Source: Parus major | Lineage: Eukaryota; Chordata; Aves; Passeriformes; Paridae | Assembly: GCF_001522545.3 (NCBI RefSeq) | Contig: NC_031770.1 | Coordinates: forward strand, 5,144,281 to 5,208,280 | Reading direction: 5' to 3' | DNA: 64,000 nucleotides | Shown here: one piece after another, positions 1 to 13,160 of the stretch | How positions within the stretch are numbered: the first letter of the stretch is position 1 | How the letters are laid out: each line of letters starts with the position of its first letter | Position numbers and translations under genes: made by a program | Notes under the pieces: model-generated | What the model was told of the DNA's origin: nothing | Databases searched by the model: none | Seen by the model: only the letters and a program-made list of their open reading frames with translations

Positions 1-971
1 AGCTGCGTTCCTTCCTCCTGACACAGAAAATAAAACCTCATGGTTCCCATAAGCAAAATGGAATTCAGTAACTGGCAGCACTGGGCCTTTATCAGATGGC
101 AGAAATTCTCCTGGCTTGCTCTTCCCATGGAAAATACTGCTGTTTTAGCATTCACTTGGAAGAACTGTATTGTCAGGGCTAGTTGCTTGTAGGAAGACTT
201 CCTGATTAGAAATAACCCTCTAATTAAAACATGTCACATTCATTTGTAGTTACTTATTCAATTATAAACTACAAACAATAACCTTTAGTTTCAGCTGTGT
301 GTGAAATGTCCTCTGCAAGACTGCCACCACTGGAAGGTGTTCTTTGGGCTTGTAAGGGTCTCCACAATGCAGGCAGGTTCTGCCCCTGGGGAAGAGATGA
401 CTCTGGCTGTGGTGTCCCAATGCACTTAGGAAAAGAGCAGTAACAAAAATTAAAAGAGCAGGCAGCTAAATACTCCTTTATGAAATTGAAGGAAAAAATA
501 GGCATCTCCTCCTTTCTCAAGTGGTAGAGATTAGATGTGGAATATATCCCAGAAAGATGATGTAAACAATCCAGAAATCTCTCTCCCAACTGCCTGATTC
601 TCCCACCCATCCTTTCTCCCCACAACCCCTCTCTGGATCCCAGGCAGCCAGCACTGGGAGGTGCAGCACTGATGCTCACTGCTAAACCTCCTGCTGCTGG
701 CTTCCATGACTCAGGTCATGTTTGGGGGGCACATTTGCACTGTGTGGAGGGAACTCAGCCTGTGAGCAGCCCCTTCCCCACAGCCCTGGTGCAGAGAGCA
801 GTGGCAGGAATGGGACAGGGAGCAGTACCTCCAGGGTGTTCACTCCAGGAATCCAAAGCCCATCGAGGCTGTGCTAACAAAGTTTGGTTTTTTGGGGGAT
901 TTTTTTATACATTAACGTCATCTCTTGCTATTGAGTTAGTGGTTTAAACAGTGTCACTTTTCTATTTGCAG

Positions 972-1075
972 CTCTGTGTGTCTCAATCCTCTTTCACCCA
1001 CTGACCTGTGTCTTGAGTTTCCTGAAGAGAAGCCCACAGCTGCTCGTGCCTCTGCTCAAGTCCAAAAACTGACAG
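972..1075 (+). other. Weak exon-like segment (pyrimidine/AG acceptor, GTGAGG donor)
   Basis: The segment is preceded by a T-rich tract ending in TTTGCAG and is followed by GACAG|GTGAGG, a good donor. One frame is open throughout. I found no partner exon with a matching phase nearby and recognise no protein similarity, so it may be a chance arrangement or an exon of a noncoding transcript. Confidence 0.12.
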
Positions 1076-4000
1076 GTGAGGCAGAACTCAGGGCTCAGTT
1101 ACCTGCCAGAGGTAACCAGCACCTCCCTTACCCCTGCTGGGACAGGGAAGGGGGACCCAGGTGGTGGGGAGAGGGCTGGGAGAACACCCAGGAGCAGCCT
1201 CCTGCAGCACTCTGACACCTCAAGGACACTGCCTTTCTGCCTCAGTGTGGCCCTGAGGAGTCCAGCCCAGGGCACAGCAGTACATTCAAACCAGTAGCAA
1301 ACACAAGACCAGCTGGCTCAGTCTGCAACACTGAGGAAGAGCATTAACTGCTCTCCAGAAACTCACTGGATTTTAGGATGTACAATAGTTGCTCTTAAAG
1401 GGGAAAACCCCAAAATATCCTGTATCTTGTTCATTGCTGGACCATCTGCCCCCAGTTCCTGTACTCTCACTGCTGCAGGCTCTGAAGGCCCTTGAATTCC
1501 ATTTACTCCAGCACATGGCTGGAAGAGCAATTGAAATGGTGTTCCCCAACATCCCTGCTTGAAAGGGAACACCCAGGGCACCCTATGATTCCAGGCTTTA
1601 GGACAGGAGAGAAAACAGAAAAAAAAAAATTAAAAACAGAAAATAAAAGGCCAGACTGTTCATGAGATGACCTGTCAGTGTCCCCACTGGGCAGTCTAAT
1701 CTTTTCTTGCTAAAGGGGAGAGAGTCCCTGGCTCCCCATCTAACACTGCTGCAGGTTTCTGGTTCTCAGTAGCATCTTTAACCTTTCTGAGTGCTGGATC
1801 AGGGCCCACAGAGCAGGATCTGGATGCTGCATGGAACACAGAGGGGGATACAGCCTGTTTGCCCCTGCCCTGTGTCACCAGTGGGCGCTGCAGCAGCTGG
1901 GCTGAGGCAGCACATGCAGCCAAACAGCAGCAGGAATGAACTCAGGGAAATGAGCAAACAGCACTGAAGAGTTGAAACTCTCTTGCTGTCTTTCAGCCAG
2001 GAAGGAAACCCACAGAGCACTACACATTAGCACTGTCACACCACAATGAAAAAAAGGAGCGTAGCTGGGATCAGAAGTGACAAACTCCTGGTAGCAGGGG
2101 ATTATGAGCAGTGACTTCAGTTGCAAGACAACAAAAAAAATGTGGATGAAGACAGAAAACACCTTCAGAACCATGACACAGGTGTGCAACTTCCTTGTAA
2201 GTCTAATCTGTAAGGATGAGAACACCAAGACACTGAAATTTTGGGTTGTTCATTACAATGCTGTACTGTGCACACTGGGATATGCAGAGAGGAAAAAACA
2301 TCTGAGGTGAAAGGAAATAAAGGAAGAACTCTGCTGGGAAGCAAAACGCTAGGGTTTGGTTTTTATTATCTAAAGCCACAACTCAGAACTGCCTGACTGA
2401 TGATAAGAGATGTCACCCTCCCAGGGAGCTGGATCCAGGGAGGAAAAGGAAAGCTTTCAAAACAGCTTGTGTAAGATATTAAACCAGCTTAATATCAAAT
2501 CAGACTGAAAACAAACATTTTAATTCTGTAACATCAAAGCACTGAGAGAGAACATGCTAAAGCAGAAAATTCCTGAATTAAAAGCTTGAGGTTTTAGTCT
2601 TTACACATTTGGCAAATAACCAGTTACATGAATAATGCCAAACCCATATATTCTGCAGAACATCCCAGGAAATGTTTAGTCAGAACCTTGCTCTGTCAAT
2701 TCTCTCGGTGTAAAATCCCATTCTGTGCACGTAACCCTGTACAATTTCAGCTGATAACTGTTATTTTCTCCTCCAGAATATGGCAAGGGACATGTGTGGG
2801 CTGCTGCATAGCTACTGCTTCTCTCCCAAAGTGACATTCAAGCAAAGGATGCTGCCTGCTTGTGTACACTGTTGTATTCATGGTCTGAATTAGAGACATT
2901 ATTAGAGACATTATGTGAGCAAAGCTCCTGATGACCTCAGTGGAAGTTTTGCTGGCCCTAGGACTTGGGAACGGCCTACATTTGTTTATAAAGCTTTCCA
3001 GTCCATTGGGATACAGGGAACTACTGTGTGCAAGCATAAAATTATGACTGTGAGGCAATACCACCATGAGATAAATTATAACTGCACTTAAAAGTATGTT
3101 TAACACATATTAGTTATATCAAACTAACAGTGAAGTTATAGACTGCTGAAGATGACTAAGGGATCTGAATGCCCAGATGCTTTTAATTTGAGTGGGAATG
3201 AGGGATTTGAATTCCTTAAATAGTGTTGAATGTTTCATCACTAATGTATAACACAAAAAAATGAAAGCAACTGGCTTTTCAAGCCTACAAACCTGGCCAA
3301 AAGATTCTGGCAATGTCTTTTTAGACACATTTCCCCAAGCATACAGCCATCAAAATTAAAGATTCAGAAAATCCTGAAAGTATTCCAAGTCTTGATGAAT
3401 GTTCTCAGAAAAAAACCTCAACAATTCCAACATGTTTTTCAATAGATCACTTGGATCCATTTAATAAAAATGTAATTGGGCTATAAAAGTCTGCTAAAAG
3501 AAAAATAGCTTTAGCACCAAAATTCCATATCCTGCAACTCAGAACAGAAAGAACTGATCATCCAAGACCTGTTCTTTCACCTCAGTCTTAACTGCAACAC
3601 TTCCATTTTTTGAACCTTTTTTAGAAAGTGCAGAATTTGACTTCAAATAGAACAGATTTTTCTGGGAAATACTGTAAAATTATTTCCCAACAGAACTGAA
3701 ATGTTAGTGGTGATAGAGAACCAGAGGGAAGCTGGTTACATGAACACATCCTTTTACCACTTTAAATTATGTTAATAACTAATCTACAAGCCAATATTGT
3801 TCCTTTATAGATGTCTGCATGCCTGTCAAAAGATACTAAGAGAAGATCCCCTTGGATTAAAGACTCTCCAGCACTGTCACTCCCTTAGTAACAATATCCC
3901 TCTATTTTTGGGGACATTTTTCTCCTAACTTTCCTCCCCTGAGCAGGGGTCAGACACAGGAACAGCTCCACTGAAGCCAGAGCAGGTACTAGCCACCTCC

Positions 4001-6629
4001 ACAGTGGATATTGGGAGGTATTTCAGACAACCTGAGGTGAGAAACTTCCCTTCATGTGTTTATTGTATTCAGGAAAGGACAAAGAAGGAGGAGAAGGCAG
4101 GGAAACAAAATAATGATTAGTGTAATGGGATTTGCTATTCTTGTTAATAGTTTAATCAATATAAACATACAGAACCCTCTGACGTGCTTGCCATGCTCAA
4201 GTTTCTCTATAATTAGCTCAACACTCTTAAGCCATGGTTAGTACCACCTGCATTTCTGCTGCTCACTTCTGCAACAAAGAAAAAGGCAGGACTGGGATTT
4301 TCTGTGTCTAAAATTCACACATGCACAAGTGACCATGTCTTGGTGTGTCCTGGCTGTGCTGGATACTCCAGACATACGATGTGGACGTGACAGGTCTTGG
4401 GACAGGTGGGACTTGCTCAATATGAGCAGAATGATTTTATGTGCTGTGCTCCAAGGCTCTGCTTGCACCAGACTTGCAGGTGGAGCCACACGTTCTTCTC
4501 ACCTGCACTGGAGACAGCCCAACACTTCCAAGGCTTTGCAGATCACACACACCTGGTTCCTGTGCTTGTCACACAGTTTTTCCTTGGAGGAACAACTCAG
4601 CAGCAGCCCCTGAGCTGAGAGCTCATCAATGAGGTAGTGAAGAGATGCAAAAGACAGGAAAGCAAGAGACACAGTAGGATGAGGCAGAACTGGTCCCAGG
4701 GTGGGACAGCACCAGGCCCATAGAGGTCACTGCAGTGAGGCTGGTGATGCCACACAGGCTTTGCTGAGTTTTTTACTAGAGCAGTTGTATCTGCAATTTG
4801 TGCCATGTCAATCAGGGGATGTTACTGGTGTCATACCACAGGACACAGCATGTGTTCTAAGGAGCCACAGGCCTTCCTTGCAATCCTTTACCTTGATTTT
4901 AGGCAGAGAGAGAAAGAGAGTTTGTGTTAACTTTTGCTCTCATCTCTCTAAACAGATAAAGCCAAAAGCATATATAAACATCGTATTGGTGTATCAGTAT
5001 AAAGCTCATTTAAAAGGCTTAAAACTGACTTTGAAATAAGCTGAGACAATCTCCAAATTGACAAGTGCAAGGCAAGAGGGGAAATAATCTCTACAAATGG
5101 CAGATTTCCCTGAGGAACAGCTTTCTCCACTGCAAAGCTCGAAGAGGGGGGCACTCCTCCATCCAAATGCCTGTCCCCACAACCTCAGGAGAGGGAAGTT
5201 GTGCCATTTATAGCTGCTCATCTGTGAGCAGACACTGCATTGAAACTGTGACTGCCACAGGCAGCATCTGTCCGAGCAGCCTGGGTCCCAGAGTACAGGA
5301 ACTCAGAAATCATGAAGTCACAAGATTAGTTTGCTATAATGTGTCTAATTTATTTTGGCATTCCCTAGGGATGAAAATAAATAGCAAGAATGAGTATGGG
5401 CAATGCTGTTGTATCAGCTCCGAGAAGCATGAAAAACCACAACTGCAAGAAACAATGTCTCATGGGTAGTTATTTTGGCCTTTCAATTTTATTTTTTTTT
5501 TTAATAAGGAACAACTCACAAGTTTCCATTGTGCCACTTGGATGCACTTTGCACTGCACTGTGTCACAGGTCAGCTCGTGCCCAAGGCAAAGCCTGAAAT
5601 ACCATTCCCCACTGGAGCGCCAAGATCGTCACTGCACAAATACGTTCAAACAGATGCAAATACTGATAACACAGTGATATGGGAAAAGTTCCATGCGTCC
5701 AAGGAGAAGTTAAATAACAATCCTCTCTTGCCTAGGACCAGCAGAACAAACTTCAAACACCGATCAAAACCTTAAATACCCACTGCTATGGCTGAATCCT
5801 TGTTTCAGAAGGGATCTGCCACTCCTCTGCCTCTTTTTCAGCGGATGTGAGAACCTGTCCCCCTGTACAGACAGGACAGTGAAACTGATAGGAGCATTAC
5901 AGAGTGTGACCTGGGGAAAAGAGAAAGCCAAGGGGTCTGGAGGTCTAATCCAGTGCTCCAGACAGGCTTTGGATAATGCTGCTGACCAATCGTCCCACAA
6001 CTTTGAACTTGAGCATTTCTGTTAAAGAAATCTTAACATTTTCAAGAGCTTGGGTTTAGGAAACTGAGATCAAGCCAATTAGAGATTGGTTGTCCCACCA
6101 ATTAGTCAGCTTTTCTAATGAGGAGAATTCAGTGAAACTGCTTTCCTGGGAGCTTGTTTATAAAGCAAGTTCAGAAGTCAAGCAAAAAATCCAGTTACCT
6201 TGGTTATTTCCTATTTGTAGTACTACTTCTGCTGCTGCTTGGAGAGCTGTCAGAAACCTGTTCTACATTACTGCTCTCTATCAGCCTCCAAAACCATCAC
6301 TGAGGGGCTCAGGCAAAGTGGAACAAAATCAACAATTTGTACTTCATACACTAATTACAAGTGAGTTTCAAGTCAGATATTGTGATTTACTCTTTGCTGC
6401 ATGCACCCTCCTACCCTGTTCTTCTCTGTACTCACACATTTAATACTTGTTACCCTAGAAAGTTACACTTATACATTCAATGCTTCCAAGATGGAAAACC
6501 TCTGGATAACTAGAGCTGTACTGCTGAGAAAACAAGATTCCCTTTCCATTGAGATGATATTACTGGCTCAGATTTAGTTAAGTCAGCCTGGATTTATGCT
6601 GGTAGATTAGTGTAAATCAGTCCCAGTAG

Positions 6630-7860
6630 AACCAGAGGTCTAGAATGGATTTCCAGAGATTATTTAGTTCTCTGGTCTGGGTAGGGGAGGACATGCAAAG
6701 GCCATTCCTGACAGGGTCTAGCTTATTTTGAAAGAGTCACAGACCTCTCCCAGGAAATCTGCTCCAGTCCTTCACACTCCCTTAGAATCAGATTAGTTAC
6801 TAAAAATAAAGTGCCCTGATTTTCCCCGGAAGCAATTTAGCCCAAAGATTCTTGTCTTAACTGCCAGGGTCAGGAAGACCAAATTATTGCCTTTTTCCTT
6901 CACAGCAGCTGACAGTGTTTTGGGGAGAAATAGAGTCTTCCCCTCAGCCTCTCTCTCCTGAGGATGAAACCCCCACCATCTTCCCTAGCAAATCAAGCCT
7001 TTTAGACCTTGGATCAGTCTTCCTGAGCCTTTTCATACTCAGCCCAGTCCAGCTCAACTTTGAAGTACCCTAGGCAAAAGCAAATGCTCCTGCTTGCTGG
7101 ATTATTGCACTTGCCACAGGAGGAACAGTCCTGCTCACACACTTAATGTGCCTTTTCCACAACAGCATGGTGTTGTTTATTGATGATCAGCTTGTGAGCC
7201 ATCAAAATCTTTTATCCTCATTGATAAGTCACCTACACATGTAGCTGTTAGTCCCCAACCTGTCCTAACTACAGAATAACCTATATGGAGAGTTTATTGC
7301 AATACATAAATCTGTTTCAGCAGAGGGACAATGCACTGTTCCAGCTGCATGGCAAGATGATTTTGGTGGGTTTTTTACCACCTCTCCACCTGCAAGCCTC
7401 ATACTGAATTCTAACCCTGCCCAGTGTGCTCACAGCTTTCCCAAAGTGTTGCCAGCTGCAAGTTTAAACTGCGTTCTCCCTCTTGCCTCAGCCATCCCAT
7501 AAAAGACAAAATAAAACCCCCCTAAAACACATCCCTATCAATTTTCCAACCAGTTTTGCATCCAAATATTTTCAGCCATATCATCATTATAAGAGCACAT
7601 GTGAAGCAGCTTCAGAACTCAAATCTTTGAGTCTCGTGTCACAAAAAAAATTTTTGCTGCCTGTTACTCATCCCCTCAATTTCTTTTAGGTGCTCTCCAA
7701 CAGTTTGGTTATTTGTTCCAGTGTTTTTCCAGGAACTAAAGGTAAGCTGGCAGGTCTGTAATTCTAGACCTGCTTGTTAGCACCACTTTTGAACCTACAG
7801 CTCAAACCTGCACTACTGGGCTTTGCTCCAACAGACCACTTTAGCCCATATTTAATTAAG
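6630..7860 (-). repeat. Old antisense CR1 LINE (3' UTR to reverse-transcriptase region)
   Basis: On the minus strand, 7763 down to 7707 reads without interruption as NYRPASLPLVPGKTLEQIT, which matches the NYRPVSL...K.LE.I motif of CR1-type reverse transcriptase (family knowledge). Towards lower coordinates, segments at about 6640-6800 and 7160-7260 resemble, in the expected antisense order, the CR1 3' UTR (a block with 'tctgctccagtccttcac') and the sequence before it (a block with 'gatcagcttgtgagcc'). The order 3' UTR then ORF2 is collinear with one long degraded insertion. The limits are approximate, because divergence is high and internal deletions are evident. Confidence 0.7.
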
Positions 7861-10800
7861 AGGGAGAGACATCTGTGGCTGTAGAGTGGTTGAGTCACAT
7901 GCTTATTGCTACACATGTGCTTGGATGTTTTTCAGGTTCCTAAAAATAGATACATATAAAAAAACAAACAAAAACCCCCAACACACTAAACCCAAGCAAA
8001 ACAGAGATGTATTTTCATACAACGCTTAAACTTTAAGAATGGAAATAGTAAGAAATACTAAACATTGATTTTTCACTGATCCTAGGAGATCATTCTCCAA
8101 TGCTCTGTGATCATCTCCACTATGGTGACTTCTCCTGCTGCTTCATTCTCTTGTTTTGTTAAATCTCTCTCAAATCTCCCATAATACCTATTACATTATG
8201 CCTCCAGCACATTCTTCAGCCTTATTAGTTCTTCCTTTAAGGGAGATAATGAATTGATTAGATGTCACTTAATCTGTCATGAACTACTATTGACACCTCT
8301 TGCAGCAGCTTTCTGTGCATTCCAAGGGTGTTTTTATGCTTCTGAAAGAGAAAGTACTGACAGCTCTGGAGAGCAAGATTGATCTCACTCCCAGGCCAGC
8401 TCTGTCCAGAGCAGCTCAAACCAACAGAGCTCTTACATCTCCTGACTTCAGGATTACCTCAAGCAACATCCCAGAAGGAAACAGCACATTGAAAATGGTC
8501 AAAGGACCAGCACACAGCAACAGAGCTCTCCCAGACTCCTCTGCTGCTCCCCATTGTCCCCTCCAACCTCTCCTGATCCCTGCCTAAGGCAGTTTGCTTA
8601 AACACAGCCCTTGATCTGATGCTGCTGAAGCAAATGAACCACTTACAGCAGTGGAGTGAGCTGGACTGCCCTCCCCACTGGTAATTCCTCAGCTCTGCCA
8701 GCCCAATGGATAATTGTCATTGGAACAGAGTCAATGAATCATCAGGTGCTGAGTCCCAGCCCCTAACTCCCATCAGTTTTGCTCTGCTGGGTTTTCCTTC
8801 TTTCTGTTGCTGCTTGTTCCTCCCTTCCAAGCCCAGGATGGATGTGGTCAGTCAGGTTTTCTTCCACACCTCTTCTATCTAATTTCTTAACATTCTCTCC
8901 ACATGAATCATTTCCCCAGATCAGCAAAGAGACCTCAAAGCACACTGCTTATTCCAGACTAAGTTTATCTTATGCATACAGAATTGGGGAGGAAATCCAG
9001 CTACCAGTGCTCTCTTGCAAGCTAATTATTCTTCAAAGAAGTTTTAGGCAGTCCTGGGGAGCATCTAACTATTGATTTTCTACTCTGTATAATTTCTCTG
9101 CAAAATGTAATCATTCTCCTCCTTTCTCATACTGTCACTTGTCTCTCAGAACAACCTGGGAACAATAAAATAGTGGGATAGAGGGCACCAAGAAGGGCAC
9201 CATCAAAAAAGATATATCTCTGCAAGCAGAGGCTGTAAAAGCAAACCCAAGAAATGTCTGTAGACCTTGTTTAATATTCATCAGCCAGTGTAGGGTATAA
9301 CTGAAACCCAAATGTAACTGTTCTGAAAATTCAGGCTAGAAGGAAATCAAATGGAGACAACGCTCTCAGTGTGCTACCATTTCAGAATTTCTCATTTCAG
9401 GATTTCTAGAATAAATGTACCACAGAGGGAAATGTTATTGAATACACTGGTTGCTTACAAATGGCTACATTTTTATAGAAATACACTTACTGGGAAAAAA
9501 AAATAAAAATTGGCAATCAGAAACTCCAAGGAACTGGCCTAGTATAAATCTATTCCTAAAGCACAATTTTATGGAACAGCAAAATAAAAATGGAATTGAG
9601 ACCAGCACATCTTAAAAGTCCTGTTGTGCAATATTAAGCTGGGGTTTTTCCTCCATCTCTTTGCACAAGAAATTGTGACACATGATTAACTTAATGAACA
9701 TTAAGAATGCCTTTTGGCTTCAGAAATTTAGCACCTTTAAATACACCTGTAATCAGAATATTTAAGCAGATACTGAGTTCCCTGCTGCTATTTAATTCCT
9801 GTGTGTTTGCTATGAGCTCCAGCCTGTTTAAGGACACCAAGGAATCATGCTGAGGGACAGGCAGGCTCTGGAGGGGCCAGAACCACCTTGATCATAATCA
9901 GACGACACAGACAGGAAGATAAGGGCTTGTGAGGAGGGAACAGGGAGAACAGGGCAGAGCAGTAGTGCTTTGCCCATGTCAGTGCTGCCAAAACTCTGTG
10001 ATGTAACATTAAGCCACTCCCTGAGTGTTTTAATCAGGACAGAGCTGCACAAGGCCAGCTCCACGAGTTGCCTTTGGGTCTCTGTTGACCTTTGTCAAGG
10101 ATTTGCTTTTCCCTCCTGCTATGGCCACGACAGGGTAAAGAATTGATTTTGATTTCTTCCATGCCTGGGATTAAAACTTTGCAGAACCTCAGACAAATGT
10201 TGGGTCTGAGGCTGCGCCGCCCAAACTTGAGCCTGGTTTAATCAGGTTTTGCCACCCCCTTTCCTCTAGATGTCAAATCACAGTTCAGGAGGGGAAATGA
10301 AATGCTTTAGAAAGTGGAACACACAATTATGATTTGTGGTAGGTTTTTTTACTCCTTTTCCCAGAGATTTCCAAGTGTTTCCTGTTTCCCTTGGGAAAAT
10401 AAATTCTTATCAGAAGCTATTTAATGACAGAAAAGGAAAAGCTATTATCAACTTAAAGAAAAAAGCCCACCAAGAACAGCTGAGCAAATTTAGGTAAACT
10501 GTGTCCTGCTGGTGCCAGGCTGAGAAACTGCTGCTCAGAACCCAGCTCCTTTGGTATGCCAACACTTAGCTATGCATCCTGGCATTCATTATTTACCAGG
10601 CTCCATGTGACACAGAGCTTTCAGAAACAGCATATTCTGTAGAAACCCAGATAAGAACTTAGCCTCCAAATGTTCCCAGTGCTTCAGGAATGGCTTTGGT
10701 TCTCAGTGGTCTGAAACACAACTGTGGCCATTGCTGTCCACTGCCAGAGGAACACCAGTGGGCTCTGCTCAAAAGGAAGCTGGCTTGAGGTGGAAACACC

Positions 10801-12015
10801 ATCACGGAATTGGGATGTTCTGTGGCCCATTGCCTGAATTTGAGTCAATTCCTCTTCCCTGATTGTCTGGCACCCTTGGAAATCTGCTAAAATTAAAAAG
10901 TAAATGCAACAGCAGCAGAGGAAGAGAATGGCCAAAACCCACATGCAAAGTTTACCATTAAAACCTTAAACACAAAGTTCCAAATCCAAAGGCTTAAAGT
11001 TATGCTTTGAGGCTTTGAGTTATGCTCCCTGTGAGGAGCATTAACAATGACCCAGTTTAGAGTGACTCTAAGCAGCTGGAGCCCTTTCAGGAGGCCATGA
11101 ACATTCCCTGTGCTGCTCCAAAGCATCTCCCTTACATTTGGAGGTCCATTCAAAAAGAGGGCTTTTGCATGATGGCAAGAAGTACCTTGGCAAAATCCCT
11201 TTAGGATTTAAAATACATCTATTTTCACTTTCCCAGCATTAACAAGAGCACTGTCTTCTACACCTTCAGGCACCTGCATGCCAAGAAATGAGGGCAAGAT
11301 GCACAGATGCTGCAAGCCAAAGGAGAAGATAAGCTGGGAGAAGCCAAGCTTCACCCAGGAGCAGAATGACATTTCAGAACACTGTGCTTGGGAAGATGCC
11401 AGCCCAAATGATCCGCACACTGCCTGGGCTGTAAAACAGAGCCCCATATTTCTGTAATGAAGCAGTTGCATTTTCTTATCAGGGATGCAGCTGTTAGGGG
11501 AGGTAGAACTCCCAAGTCAGGGAAACTGCTCAGCTCAGGGGTTTAGGAAAACACCAGCTTCTGAAAAAAAGGGCCTGTATGTTTTCATAAATGTAGGATA
11601 ATGTGAGGAGGCAGGGCAAAGGGCTCAGAAACTGCCCTAAACAATAACATTTCCATCCTGTTATCCTCAAAGAGTTGGCCCTGCCAGCCATGTACTCCCC
11701 TGATGTCAGGCTGAACAGTGCTTCTGGCAGCTGGAGATGGAACTGTGTCAGAAAAGCCAAACCTCCTTTTCCCTGGGCTTTCCAGGAGGAAACCAGACCT
11801 ATTGATTAATTCCTTTTGCATAATGTAAGTGAGGTTTGGGACCAGAGGCAGGTGGGTGAGTGGTAGCTGCTGTCTCGAGTCACTCTCTGTGGGTCTCAAA
11901 TTGCACCAGTGAGCTTAGCAGCAAATTTCAGTATCTCTGTTTCTTCTGTTCAAAGCCTCTCTGCTGTCTATGATACAGCTCCTCTTGCACCCCTCCAACT
12001 CTAAAATATATTTCC

Positions 12016-12019
<4 letters not shown>

Positions 12020-12048
<29 letters not shown>
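12020..12048. repeat. 29-base T homopolymer
   Basis: An uninterrupted run of T between AT-rich sequence and 'gaggggacatcag'. Avian CR1 elements do not end in poly-A, so this is not a CR1 tail. It could be a simple repeat, the reverse complement of an old processed-transcript tail, or partly an assembly artefact. I see no recognisable gene fragment beside it. Confidence 0.85.
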
Positions 12049-12053
<5 letters not shown>

Positions 12054-12879
12054 GACATCAGTGTCTGCATGTATTATTCTTGTCCTGCACACAGGACGAC
12101 TCAGACTTGTGAATAAGGAAACCAGGCTTCTCTGTCACATTCATCTGTTTTCTTAGACCGCTTCTCCTGCACTTCCTTTCCCATCCTTGTGCCCTTACTA
12201 CCAGCTGATACACTGCTAAGAAAAGGCAAATGATACTCAGTACAAAATTGCAGTGTAATTTCCACCAAGCTATTTCCAATAGAAATTGGTGTCTTGGCTC
12301 CTCCAGCCTGGACCAACAGGCAAATGATGTGCCACCTTCTGGGCTGTCCTTGAACAGCTGAACACAAGGGCAATAGGAATGTCAACCACCCAGTCTCTGA
12401 TTTATACCCTTAGCTAGAGAGGGATGACAGTAAAATTATCCACACCTTCCCCTGTACCAGCACTTCTCAGGATGACAGACCTGGGTGCTTTTCCAGCAGA
12501 CTCCTGGCTGTGCTGGTCATCACCTCAAAGCATGATCTGCCCTTCACGTGAATGTCACTTTACTCTAGAAATATGCAGTGATCTGGGGTTATTCAGCAGC
12601 AGCATCACCACAGGTTCTGTCCAGGATGAACAAACACAAGCCTTTCTGAGGCCTGTAAACTGATGGCCCCACGGAGCAGGGAAGAGATGCTGCTTTTTGC
12701 TAAGAGAAAGAGCAGCACCCTCCTGTGCTCATGTATATTTATTGCACTGCAAACTCAGCTCTTTTGCTGCTCATCAGCACGAAGTATTTTTTGGCCATCA
12801 GCCTCCTGGGTCTCTTTCATTGCATCCCCCTCCAGCTGTGTTTTCAGGGATGGAACTTTTTCACTATTCCTCTAAATCA

Positions 12880-13160
12880 TCCCAGCCCGCCTGGTTTCCC
12901 GGCGGTATTTCCTGCTTGTCCGTTTGTCTGGCTTGCTCCCTGCCCGTCGGATCCTGGCTGATGTGCGGGCGCTCGGCATTATCGAAGCCCTGAACCTGGA
13001 GCAGAGGGTGCTGCCCGGGGCTGCAGGGCAGAGGCCACTGCTGCCTGCACAGGGGAGGGGGAAGGTGTTCAGGACAACCCTCTTTTCCTGCAGGTTTCTC
13101 CCGCACAGGCTGCCACCTCGCGGGCATGGACTGGCACAGGCGTTTTCCTGGAAATAGCAA
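12880..13160. other. Small GC/CpG-rich patch
   Basis: The stretch contains several CpGs (for example 'gtgcgggcgctcggc') in otherwise CpG-poor sequence. It could be a small promoter, an enhancer or an unrecognised exon. No CDS is assigned. Confidence 0.35.

Noticed and set aside
8300..8587. Open frame after 'cctcttgcag' that resembles an exon
   Set aside because: It follows directly on the old CR1 region, has no donor or partner exon, and the peptide is unremarkable.
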